Shown here piece by piece: positions 35,874 to 42,728 of a DNA stretch of 64,000 bases. The translations under genes were made by a program, and so were the position numbers. Source of the DNA: JAQWBS01 sp047975765 (lineage in GTDB: Bacteria; Pseudomonadota; Alphaproteobacteria; RF32; CAG-239); NCBI GenBank assembly GCA_047975765.1, contig JBKEEF010000013.1, forward strand, positions 62,001-126,000. The letters are read 5' to 3'. Position 1 is the first letter of the stretch. Each line of letters begins with the position of its first letter. The notes under the pieces were generated by a model, which saw nothing but the letters and a program-made list of their open reading frames with translations, was not told the origin of the DNA and did not search any database.

Positions 35874-37022
35874 TCATTCTGACTTTTTATTTTTCTCATT
35901 CTGACTTTTTACATATTCAACTAATTTATTTGTTGCAGTAAGTCCTATTTTTTCAGTTGGGCTTTTGTATGTGCTATTAAACATTTTTTCGCTTTCGTGA
36001 CCTGTTATTACGATTGCAGCAGCACTTGTGACACCAGCTTCTATATATGCAGTGCTTCCAGAATGTCGCATTAGTCTGAAGGTATAGTTAAACCCTAGTT
36101 CTTGACAAACATTTCTAAAGTAATCTTGAAAACGTCTGACTGTGAAATCTCCAAAATCATCACAAATGATGAAATCTTTTTTAGATAATATTTCTCTTTC
36201 CAGATGTTTTGGTACAGGAAGAATTACTTTCTTGCCTAGTCTTTCCATTTTGTTTTGAATTATGCTAAAGAAATAATGGCCATCTTTTTTGTAAAGGTCA
36301 TCTTTTCTTAGTTTTAACACATCAGCTGGCCTTTGAGCAAAATATAAATCAAGTTCAGTTCCTAGCGCTATTGCTCTATATGCTTCCGCTTTGTTTTTAT
36401 ATTTTTCATCTTCAGCCATTTCTTTAGCTTTATTAATAATTGCATGAACATCTTCAATTGGAATATATAGTTTTTCTGGTTTTTTTCTTCTTATTCTCAT
36501 ATTCTCAAAAGGATTTTTCTTTGAAAGTCTTTCTTTTCTTAGTCCAAAATTGTATATTAACCTTAGAAAATCCATACAGTTTTTAGCCCATCTTTCTTTT
36601 ATTTCTTCAACCAGATTTTCATATAGTTTATATGCGATGTCATAATTGAATAAATCTAAAGGAGTGTCGCTTAACATTACTCCTTTTTTGTTTTTCTTTT
36701 TTGAAAGAATTTTATAAGCATTTTCATAATCTTTCTTTGTTCTTGCTGCTAAATCTTTGTAAAAACGGCTATCAATATATATTGTCCAGAGATAGGATAG
36801 AGATTTATTGATGATTAGATCTTTTTTGTTTCTAAATTCTTTAATCTCTTTATTTAGTTTTTCAGCTTTTGCGTATGCTTCCCACTTTCCAGAGCCAAGT
36901 GGAATTGACTTTCTTATTTCTAAACCTTCAGGAACAAGGCGAGCAGGCATAACGAAGTAATAAGATATTACTCCGTTAGCAAGTTTCTTTTCTTGAACAT
37001 ATTTAGGTTTATCTCTTTTCAT
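35874..37022 (-). CDS. int: Phage integrase (tyrosine recombinase)
   Basis: A 382-residue site-specific recombinase. The catalytic domain shows the first arginine in YFAQRPADVLKLRKDDL, then the box-II FRLMRHSGSTAYIEAGV with His and Arg, and GHESEKMFNSTYKSPT ending in the catalytic tyrosine near residue 360. The N-terminal 100 residues contain an arm-binding and SAM-like core-binding region. It is adjacent to tRNA-Asp and at the end of the leftward phage operon, as in many temperate phages. A start one base from the previous gene's stop supports co-transcription. Confidence 0.95.
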   Translation of the reverse strand: MKRDKPKYVQEKKLANGVISYYFVMPARLVPEGLEIRKSIPLGSGKWEAYAKAEKLNKEIKEFRNKKDLIINKSLSYLWTIYIDSRFYKDLAARTKKDYENAYKILSKKKNKKGVMLSDTPLDLFNYDIAYKLYENLVEEIKERWAKNCMDFLRLIYNFGLRKERLSKKNPFENMRIRRKKPEKLYIPIEDVHAIINKAKEMAEDEKYKNKAEAYRAIALGTELDLYFAQRPADVLKLRKDDLYKKDGHYFFSIIQNKMERLGKKVILPVPKHLEREILSKKDFIICDDFGDFTVRRFQDYFRNVCQELGFNYTFRLMRHSGSTAYIEAGVTSAAAIVITGHESEKMFNSTYKSPTEKIGLTATNKLVEYVKSQNEKNKKSE

Positions 37023-37255
37023 TATGCTGTTTCACTAAAATCCATGTCAAATTCTTCATTATTGTTGTTGTTGTTGTTGTTGTTTCCATTTTCAATAGTA
37101 GGGAAGCGATATAGTTTTATTTTTCTTGAAAACTCTTTGATTTCCAATTTTCCCATAACAACATATTTATTCAAAGTTCTGTTGTCGCCATTTTTGGCAA
37201 GAATACCAAGTGTTTCTTTCATCTCTTTCGGAGTTTTCCAATCGTTATCATTCAT
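37022..37255 (-). CDS. Small phage protein with poly-Asn tract, possible excisionase
   Basis: A 77-residue basic protein directly before int. Residues 1-55 (DWKTPKEMKETLGILAKNG, later RTLNKYVVMGKLEIKEFSRKIKLYRF) read as a winged-helix or MerR-like fold, the type of small DNA-binding protein that acts as recombination directionality factor. An uninterrupted nine-residue asparagine tract follows near 59-67, from a TTG trinucleotide repeat at 37062-37084. The excisionase role is inferred from size and place only. Ribosome site AGGAG is good. Confidence 0.6.
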   Translation of the reverse strand: MNDNDWKTPKEMKETLGILAKNGDNRTLNKYVVMGKLEIKEFSRKIKLYRFPTIENGNNNNNNNNNEEFDMDFSETA

Positions 37256-37647
37256 ATTTTTTCTCCTAATTTAATCTCAAAAACCTTTTCAAGGTTGAGG
37301 TCGTTTTTGTTGCGTGTGACAGAAATTGAGATAATCTCAAAAGTCATTTTTCTGCCACCATATCCCAAAGAAAACTCAATGTATTTGAATGGTTGCTTTT
37401 TAAGTCTGGTTATCCAGTAAGGCTTAAATTCTCTGAACTCGCTTGTCTTTGAACCGTTTTCAATCTTTTCGAACCATTCAGCTTTCAAGATGATGTTCTT
37501 GAGAGTTCCGAACCTTGCTTGACCGCAATCGCAATATTCATCATATCCGTTTTCGGTATCGATATTTTTTGAGCCACAAGTTGGGCAAATAAAACTACTC
37601 ATCGTCAAGCCGCACCTATTACAAACATAAATTGGTTCATTACTCAT
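37252..37647 (-). CDS. Zinc-ribbon / ASCH-like phage protein
   Basis: A 131-residue protein with an N-terminal zinc-ribbon arrangement (YVCNRCG, FICPTCGSKN, then CDC) and a C-terminal half resembling the ASCH (RNA-binding, PUA-related) fold: ILKAEWFEKIENGSKTSEFRE, then KYIEFSLGYGGRKMTFEIISI. ASCH proteins bind RNA or modified nucleotides. The start at 37647 has GGAG upstream; a longer frame from 37668 adds seven residues. It overlaps both neighbours by a few bases, typical of this operon. Confidence 0.65.
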   Translation of the reverse strand: MSNEPIYVCNRCGLTMSSFICPTCGSKNIDTENGYDEYCDCGQARFGTLKNIILKAEWFEKIENGSKTSEFREFKPYWITRLKKQPFKYIEFSLGYGGRKMTFEIISISVTRNKNDLNLEKVFEIKLGEKI

Positions 37648-37870
37648 TGTTTGGTTGCTCCTTATCAAAATTTCTTACAAAGCCTTCAATAAATCTTCCA
37701 ATTACCTCTTTTTCATAAGATGATAGTTCTTTTTTAGAAAAAAAATTGAATGTTGCAGAATAGGAATCACTACCTTGAATGGAGACACCTCTTTTCTGCT
37801 TTTTCACTTCACAGCAAGTTAAGTCAAAAACTTTTACTTCATTGCCGTTAATTTCCAATGTCATACTCAT
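37640..37870 (-). CDS. Small phage protein, unknown
   Basis: A 76-residue protein without recognised domain. It begins MSMTLEINGNEVKVFDLTCCE, looks like a mixed alpha/beta peptide and ends in a charged helix. The ATGA overlap with the upstream gene and an eight-base overlap with the downstream one place it firmly in the left operon. Confidence 0.65.
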   Translation of the reverse strand: MSMTLEINGNEVKVFDLTCCEVKKQKRGVSIQGSDSYSATFNFFSKKELSSYEKEVIGRFIEGFVRNFDKEQPNNE

Positions 37871-38070
37871 TGCTGCATCTCCGAAATTATTTGATATGTC
37901 GTTGTTGTTCCGTCGGGATACACAATCCCTGTTTGTTCGCCTTCTTCTAGGCTTTTTCTGAATTGGTCAGTGTCTTCGACCCTTTCTTCAATTCGTTCTA
38001 GGTATTCATCAAGCTGTTGTCTATTCATGAGAACAACGCTAGTAACGAGCAATTTTATTTTGTCACTCAT
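37867..38070 (-). CDS. Small phage protein, unknown
   Basis: A 67-residue acidic protein: a short hydrophobic start (IKLLVTSVVLMNR), an amphipathic helix (QLDEYLERIEERVEDTDQFRK) and a C-terminal TGIVYPDGTTTTYQ. No family recognised. It overlaps its neighbours on both sides (8 bases upstream, ATGA downstream), which supports translation. Confidence 0.6.
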   Translation of the reverse strand: MSDKIKLLVTSVVLMNRQQLDEYLERIEERVEDTDQFRKSLEEGEQTGIVYPDGTTTTYQIISEMQQ

Positions 38071-38236
38071 CTTTGAACATCCTTAAAATATAAATTATTG
38101 CGCATATAGCCCATGCGGAGAATGAAATAAACCAAGCAAAAATTGTTTTGTTTCCCAAAATTTCAAAAACTGGTAAAAATAAAAACATCAAACCGTTGAA
38201 AAGATACATAAGGAAAAGAAATTTTTTGTTTTTCAT
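38063..38236 (-). CDS. Small phage membrane protein, 57 residues
   Basis: An open frame of 57 residues with two predicted membrane segments (FLFLMYLFNGLMFLFLPVF and IFAWFISFSAWAICAIIYIL). AAGGAGG lies six bases before the ATG, and it overlaps the upstream stop by ATGA and the next start by eight bases. This is a compact gene of a packed operon; function unknown. Confidence 0.65.
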   Translation of the reverse strand: MKNKKFLFLMYLFNGLMFLFLPVFEILGNKTIFAWFISFSAWAICAIIYILRMFKDE

Positions 38237-38868
38237 GCTACCTCCTTGTTAATTATCTCTAGTATTTCTCGGGCTTTCATCTTTATATCTTCCAACCTAG
38301 CGTGAGGGTCACAATTACAATCGCTGTAAATTTCTATGTCATTTATCCCGTCTTTAGCCTGTTGGAGCTTAGCTTGAAGACTACCAACTTGATTAGATAA
38401 TCTAAATATAACTTCTGTAGCCGTGTCGTATTCAAGTTCTTTGGCTTCTAGTTGTTGCTCTTGATTTCTTATAGTTTTTCCAAAATCTATCAATTCTTTT
38501 GAATCTCTATTCTGTGTCTGAACAAGCAATTCAATTTGTGAATTTGCAGTGAGGAGTTGTTCTTCCTTTTTCTCAAATTCTTCACAAAGTCTTGAACGCA
38601 GCTCATCAAGAGCCATAAGGTCTTTTTTGTGATCTTCTGAAAGTTCTCTCTCGGAGTTTTCAAAAACCACTATTCCTTCCATTTCTTCAAGGAAATTTCT
38701 TTCTAATATTTCTACAGGAGCTTTCTTTTCTTCCTTACCAACAAAGAAGTCAAAGTCTTTATTAATTTCTCTTGTACTTTCAGATACGCAATCAGTTATT
38801 GTAGCGACACCAACGATACCTCCAAAATCTAATTCTTTAGGTAAATCTCTTAATCTTTTAATAGCCAT
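38233..38868 (-). CDS. Coiled-coil phage protein with ASCH-like N-terminal segment
   Basis: A 211-residue protein. Residues about 8-45 (LPKELDFGGIVGVATITDCV) look like one strand pair of an ASCH domain, but the rest of that fold is missing. From about 85 to 175 a long coiled coil rich in Glu, Gln and Leu follows. It ends DCNCDPHARLEDIKMKAREIL, with two close cysteines. Its ATG is preceded by GGAGAG. Whether the N-terminus is a fused remnant or a small novel fold cannot be told. Confidence 0.65.
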   Translation of the reverse strand: MAIKRLRDLPKELDFGGIVGVATITDCVSESTREINKDFDFFVGKEEKKAPVEILERNFLEEMEGIVVFENSERELSEDHKKDLMALDELRSRLCEEFEKKEEQLLTANSQIELLVQTQNRDSKELIDFGKTIRNQEQQLEAKELEYDTATEVIFRLSNQVGSLQAKLQQAKDGINDIEIYSDCNCDPHARLEDIKMKAREILEIINKEVA

Positions 38869-38904
38869 AATTACTCTCCTAAAACTGCTTTAATTTTATT
38901 AACC

Positions 38905-39357
38905 CTAAGAGCCAGAGCCATCGCCAAAGCCATCGCCAAAGCCAGAGCCATCGCCAAAGCCATCGCCAAAGCCAGAGCCAGAGCCAAAGCCAGAGCCATC
39001 GCCAAAGCCATCGCCAAAGCCAGAGCCAGAGCCAAAGCCAGAGCCAGAGCCAAAGCCATTGCCATCGCCATTGCCATAGCCATCGCCAGAGCCATTGCCA
39101 GAGCCATTGCCATCGCCAAAGCCAGAGCCAGAGCCAAAGCCAAAGCCAGAGCCAGAGCCAGAGCCATTGCCATTGCCAAAGCCAGAGCCAGAGCCAAAGC
39201 CATCGCCAGAGCCATTGCCATTGCCAGAGCCATTGCCATTGCCAAAGCCAGAGCCAGAGCCAAAGCCATCGCCAGAGCCATTGCCATTGCCAAAGCCAGA
39301 GCCAGAGCCAAAGCCATCGCCAGAGCCAAGACCTAGATATTCATCTTCTTTATTCAT
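38905..39357 (-). CDS. Gly-rich repeat protein encoded by hexanucleotide repeats
   Basis: A 150-residue protein of which about 140 residues are Gly-X dipeptides (GS, GF, GD, GN, GY). The coding DNA is a perfect hexanucleotide periodicity (GCCANN on the + strand) over 420 bases. The start MNKEDEYLGLG has an AAGGA ribosome site and overlaps the preceding gene's end by eight bases, so this frame, rather than the Ala-Leu-Met frame (38871-39329) on the same strand, is likely translated. The composition resembles flexible, aromatic-sticker proteins. Function unknown. Confidence 0.6.
   Translation of the reverse strand: MNKEDEYLGLGSGDGFGSGSGFGNGNGSGDGFGSGSGFGNGNGSGNGNGSGDGFGSGSGFGNGNGSGSGSGFGFGSGSGFGDGNGSGNGSGDGYGNGDGNGFGSGSGFGSGSGFGDGFGDGSGFGSGSGFGDGFGDGSGFGDGFGDGSGS
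38911..39330. repeat. 70-unit hexanucleotide repeat (GCCANN)
   Basis: Seventy contiguous hexamers with the first four bases GCCA constant and the last two GA, TC, AA, TT, TA or AG, without interruption. Changes in copy number keep the reading frame. Confidence 0.9.
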
Positions 39358-39850
39358 AGGAAATCCTTCTTAAAATATCTGAACCATAATTATTTTTACA
39401 AATTTCTAAAAACTCCAAAGGTGTGAACCCTTTTTGTAAGTCAATACTTTTATTTTTTACAAAATTTTCTCTTCCTTGTTCGCATGAACCAGTTAAGATA
39501 AAATGCCAATTGAAGAAATCTTGACCTTTATATTTCTTGTTTTTTTTGAAAATATTTTTGAATTCTTTTATCTTTTCATCTATATGCATATTTGCAAAAA
39601 ATTTTGCCATTGCACTATCTGATGATTCTTTTATAGTTTTCCCGTGTGCAGTAAACCCATTAAAACTTGATACAAAACATTCTTCTGTTGTCATATTGTC
39701 GTTTAGGATAAATCCTTTTATAATACCCTTTTTTATAGATTTTATAAGTGTTGGGACTTTATCTATATAAATAACCTCCATACCAAAAATCTTTTTAAAT
39801 ATTGGTTTTGTATTATTTGGATTTCCATTATATTTGAAATCAATTGCCAT
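39350..39850 (-). CDS. Phage protein with domain shared with the LRR protein
   Basis: A 166-residue protein. Its C-terminal 100 residues align with the C-terminal domain of the LRR-like protein at 40154-41488: FTAHGKTIKESSDSAMAKFF matches YSHGETIKQAKESLIYK, FNWHFILTGSCEQGRENF matches YRIITGACEFGIKNF, and FLEICKNNYGSDIL matches VIELTKGQYGSEKY. The N-terminal 60 residues are not recognised. The ATG at 39850, with GGAGAG upstream, is preferred over a GTG at 39865. No function is known. Confidence 0.7.
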   Translation of the reverse strand: MAIDFKYNGNPNNTKPIFKKIFGMEVIYIDKVPTLIKSIKKGIIKGFILNDNMTTEECFVSSFNGFTAHGKTIKESSDSAMAKFFANMHIDEKIKEFKNIFKKNKKYKGQDFFNWHFILTGSCEQGRENFVKNKSIDLQKGFTPLEFLEICKNNYGSDILRRISYE

Positions 39851-39852
39851 GT

Positions 39853-40161
39853 TTAAGCTCTCCACTCTGGGACGTTATCTATATTTGCTTGAGCTTCTTT
39901 TGTTACTGGGAGCACCTCTATAACGTTAGGTAGATATATCCCTCCTTCATCTTTTATGGTGACACAAAACTTACAATTTGAAGGGCTTTTAGTTCCGTAA
40001 ACTGCTAATTCAGAAAGGCTCGCAGCTCCAGACCAATACCATATACGACGTGCATTTTGTAATATACATTCTCCTTTTTCTAGTTGTTTGATATTGCCAT
40101 ACCAAACACCAGCAGAATATGTTCTTATAATGTATTTTTTTGTAGAATTTGTTTCAGTCAT
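39853..40161 (-). CDS. Conserved phage protein, DUF6948-like
   Basis: A 102-residue protein with the block ARRIWYWSGAASLSELAVYG near residues 36-55, then CKFCVTIKDEGGIYLPNVIEVLPVT, which I recognise as a conserved small phage family (DUF6948-like). Its role is not known. The ATG at 40161 has AAGGAAA eight bases upstream; the longer frame begins inside the neighbour. It overlaps the end of the LRR gene by eight bases. Confidence 0.65.
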   Translation of the reverse strand: MTETNSTKKYIIRTYSAGVWYGNIKQLEKGECILQNARRIWYWSGAASLSELAVYGTKSPSNCKFCVTIKDEGGIYLPNVIEVLPVTKEAQANIDNVPEWRA

Positions 40162-41488
40162 TGTTATTTTCCTTAAAAAAATTAGAATATTTTTCTGAAC
40201 CATATTGACCTTTAGTCAATTCGATTACGATTGCAGGTGTAATCTCCTTTAGAGATTTTATTTTTTCTGAATTATTACTACAGAAGTTCTTTATTCCAAA
40301 TTCGCAAGCACCAGTTATAATTCTATAACTTTCAATCGCATCTTTTAGAGATATCTTTGTCTTGAGATTCCATTTTTTGAATTTACTAGTATCTTTTGAA
40401 GATATCTTGTAAATCAAACTTTCTTTTGCTTGCTTGATTGTTTCGCCGTGGGAATAAACATTTCCATCAGTGACGATGTAAGTTAATTTTCCTCTAACTT
40501 TAACCTTCATAGCATTTTTAAGCTGCTTAACGACTTCGCAGAAAATTCCATCAATTTTACGGTATTTTCCATTTTGCCAAGAAAATTCAATATTGATTGT
40601 TATGCTTGCTCTTATTCTTGAAGATATATTGTATGTAGGTTTATTTACTTTAACTTTTTTATGTAGATCACTTCTGAGGTCTAGATAACCACCAACAGTT
40701 GGATTAAATCCCTCTGGAATTGATGTCAAACTACTGAGGTCTAGATAACCACCAACAGTTGGATTAAATCCCTCTGGAATTGATGTCAAACTTCTGAGGT
40801 ATAGAGAACCGCCAACAGTTGGATTAAATCCCTCTGGAATTGATGTCAAACTTCTGAGGTCTAGATAATCACCAACAGTTGGATTAAATCCCTCTGGAAT
40901 TGATGTCAAACTACTGAGGTCTAGAGAACCGCCAACAGTTGGATTAAATCCCTCTGGAATTGATGTCAAACTACTGAGGTCTAGAGAACCGCCAACAGTT
41001 GGATTAAATCCCTCTGGAATTGATGTCAAACTTCTGAGGTATAGAGAACCGCCAACAGTTGGATTAAATCCCTCTGGAATTGATGTCAAACTACCGAGGT
41101 ATAGAGAACCGCCAACAGTTGGATTAAATCCCTCTGGAATTGATGTCAAACTTCTGAGGTATAGAGAACCGCCAACAGTTGGATTAAATCCCTCTGGAAT
41201 TGATGTCAAACTTCTGAGGTCTAGAGAACCGCCAACAGTTGGATTAAATCCCTCTGGAATTGATGTCAAACTACTGAGGTCTAGAGAACCGCCAACAGTT
41301 GGATTAAATCCCTCTGGAATTGATGTCAAACTACCGAGGTATAGAGAACCGCCAACAGTTGGATTAAATCCCTCTGGAATTGATGTCAAACTACTGAGGT
41401 CTAGAGAACCGCCAACAGTTTCTTTACCGAAAAATTGGTCTTCCGTTAAATTGTATTTTTTACAAAAATTTTGCTGTTCTTTATTCAT
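40154..41488 (-). CDS. LRR-like repeat phage protein
   Basis: A 444-residue protein made of an N-terminal cap (NFCKKYNLTEDQFFGKE), twelve 20-residue repeats of the type SLDLSSLTSIPEGFNPTVGG, and a C-terminal domain of about 165 residues. The repeats have leucine-rich-repeat spacing with a conserved IPEGF and would stack into a solenoid. The C-terminal domain is related to the neighbour at 39350-39850. The repeats are nearly identical at DNA level. LRR solenoids usually bind proteins; the partner is unknown. Confidence 0.75.
   Translation of the reverse strand: MNKEQQNFCKKYNLTEDQFFGKETVGGSLDLSSLTSIPEGFNPTVGGSLYLGSLTSIPEGFNPTVGGSLDLSSLTSIPEGFNPTVGGSLDLRSLTSIPEGFNPTVGGSLYLRSLTSIPEGFNPTVGGSLYLGSLTSIPEGFNPTVGGSLYLRSLTSIPEGFNPTVGGSLDLSSLTSIPEGFNPTVGGSLDLSSLTSIPEGFNPTVGDYLDLRSLTSIPEGFNPTVGGSLYLRSLTSIPEGFNPTVGGYLDLSSLTSIPEGFNPTVGGYLDLRSDLHKKVKVNKPTYNISSRIRASITINIEFSWQNGKYRKIDGIFCEVVKQLKNAMKVKVRGKLTYIVTDGNVYSHGETIKQAKESLIYKISSKDTSKFKKWNLKTKISLKDAIESYRIITGACEFGIKNFCSNNSEKIKSLKEITPAIVIELTKGQYGSEKYSNFFKENNND
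40681..41400. repeat. Twelve tandem 60-bp repeats
   Basis: Twelve direct repeats of exactly 60 bases, varying mainly at a few positions (YL/DL, S/G/R) and otherwise nearly identical, flanked by degenerate units. Encodes the LRR-like array; unequal crossing-over would change length by whole 20-residue units. Confidence 0.95.
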
Positions 41489-41555
41489 TGATTTTATATC
41501 CTTTTATTGTTTGTAATTTGTGAGCCTTTTCTCAACTTGCTTAGGTTGGTTGTAA

Positions 41556-42338
41556 CTAAACTTCTGTAATCCTTACACCTCGATTTTGGTTTTCAGCAAA
41601 AAGTAAAATGTTGCCGATATGTCCAGCCCTAGCGTTAGCTCTAACTTCCGACAATATTGTTTCGTAGCTGACAATCTGATTCGACACCCCTTTTAGGATT
41701 CGGCAGAATATTTCTACGCTTTTAGTTCTCTCGATTTTATCAAAAGACTTAATGAAATAGTTCAAACAGTCCACCACTTCATAAGGTTTTAACATTGTAC
41801 GAGTTAGTAAGAATTCCATGTCATTTAGGAACTCGAAACGATCGACACTTGTGTTTTTTGCTATAGTTGGGAGTTTTTCATCTAAAGCATGGTTTACAAC
41901 TGATTTAATTATACCGCCGATTTCTTGTCTGGCTTTGGATGATAAAACAATCTCACGCTTGCTACTTGGCTTTTTACGTAAGTGCGTAGAGACTTTAACT
42001 AGGTCATTGCTTGTAGAATAAGAGCCTGTTTTACGAATACTAGGGAGTACTTCTTCACATACCCAATCAGTAAATGCCTCAGCCTCTGGTTTTCGGCTTT
42101 GAAAAGCAACTTTATAAACGTTCTTCTCGTTTATAAATGAAACTGATTGAGTTCTACCTAAGTTGTCGATGGTGTCCACAGTACGGACGCCATCTTTTAA
42201 ACGGGCAATAACATTGCGATTGTTTTTGATTGATAAAGCTTCACACACATCCACACCGCAAAAGTATGGTTCGTTGTTAACTAGCTCAGCTCTTACTTGA
42301 TTGTTTTTGAAATTAAATATAGTTAATGAATTTGTCAT
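41556..42338 (-). CDS. BRO-N domain phage antirepressor-like protein
   Basis: A 260-residue protein. Residues about 1-100 are a BRO-N domain: LTIFNFKNNQVRAELVNNEP, FCGVDVCEALSIKNNRNVIAR, then VYKVAFQSRKPEAEAFTDWV, ending CEEVLPSIRKTGSY. Proteins of this type are phage antirepressors or regulators. The C-terminal half is a separate helical domain, not recognised. ATG at 42338 with AAGGAG eight bases upstream; a longer open frame upstream (to 42623) covers a structured leader and is not thought to be translated as the N-terminus. Confidence 0.85.
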   Translation of the reverse strand: MTNSLTIFNFKNNQVRAELVNNEPYFCGVDVCEALSIKNNRNVIARLKDGVRTVDTIDNLGRTQSVSFINEKNVYKVAFQSRKPEAEAFTDWVCEEVLPSIRKTGSYSTSNDLVKVSTHLRKKPSSKREIVLSSKARQEIGGIIKSVVNHALDEKLPTIAKNTSVDRFEFLNDMEFLLTRTMLKPYEVVDCLNYFIKSFDKIERTKSVEIFCRILKGVSNQIVSYETILSEVRANARAGHIGNILLFAENQNRGVRITEV

Positions 42339-42345
42339 TTTGTAT

Positions 42346-42580
42346 ACTCCTTGAATGATTAGGAGCAGTCCGAAACGACATTTTTCTAAGAATGGCGTCC
42401 CGAAGTTAGAAAACCCGTATTCAAGGAAACGAGCAACATAGCCTTTAGCTTTCGCTTGGACATAGCTAAGTTCTTCGGGACATAAAAAATTCGCCATATA
42501 ATTAACGATTGGCGATTGTCCGCCTTGAATAAAGGAGTTTCTACGCTCCATTACAGCATTTACTGTAACAACTCCATTGT
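42346..42580 (-). ncRNA. Candidate C4-type antisense RNA / structured leader of the BRO gene
   Basis: A 235-base segment upstream of the BRO-N gene with several hairpins on the minus strand: TTACAG/CTGTAA, GGAG-CGTAGAAA-CTCC, GGCG/CGCC, and GTCCCGAA (42474-42481) with TTCGGGAC (42397-42404). ACTCCTT of the second loop (42532-42538) is perfectly complementary to the gene's AAGGAGT ribosome site (42346-42352). The GAGCGTAGAAACTC motif recurs upstream of the other antirepressor-like gene. This is the layout of phage C4 RNAs; the identity is inferred. Confidence 0.45.
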
Positions 42581-42665
42581 ATCTATATTTAGAATCTATT
42601 GTCAACATATTTTTATTTCTCATTTTTATTAAGTTGTTAAGAGTTAGTACGTTTTAGTTTATTAT

Positions 42666-42728
42666 TTAGAATGGGATATCATCATCAAAATTGTTATCCA
42701 TTTGCTCGGGTGGTCTTGGGGCATTTCG
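42666..42728 (-). pseudogene. SSB-type C-terminal tail remnant after RecT
   Basis: In the same frame as recT and separated from it by a single TAA, 20 sense codons run to a second stop and end in MDNNFDDDIPF, the acidic tip of single-stranded DNA-binding proteins, preceded by the proline-rich NAPRPPEQ linker. No OB-fold is present. A deletion of most of an ssb gene that once followed recT is the simplest explanation. Confidence 0.55.

Noticed and set aside
37062..37084. TTG trinucleotide run as a phase-variation site
   Set aside because: The unit is three bases, so a change in number keeps the frame; it only lengthens the Asn tract.
38871..39329. Ala-Leu-Met frame over the hexanucleotide array
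   Set aside because: No ribosome site and pure low-complexity sequence; the overlapping Gly frame has the better start.
38911..39330. Possible CRISPR array in the hexanucleotide region
   Set aside because: The period is six bases with no spacers; repeats are contiguous and coding.
40681..41400. Possible CRISPR or satellite in the 60-bp array
   Set aside because: Repeats are exactly in frame, without spacers, and code an LRR-like protein.
42339..42623. N-terminal extension of the BRO-N protein in the same open frame
   Set aside because: The segment folds into hairpins with a strong ribosome site right before the ATG at 42338; the protein segment has no natural composition.
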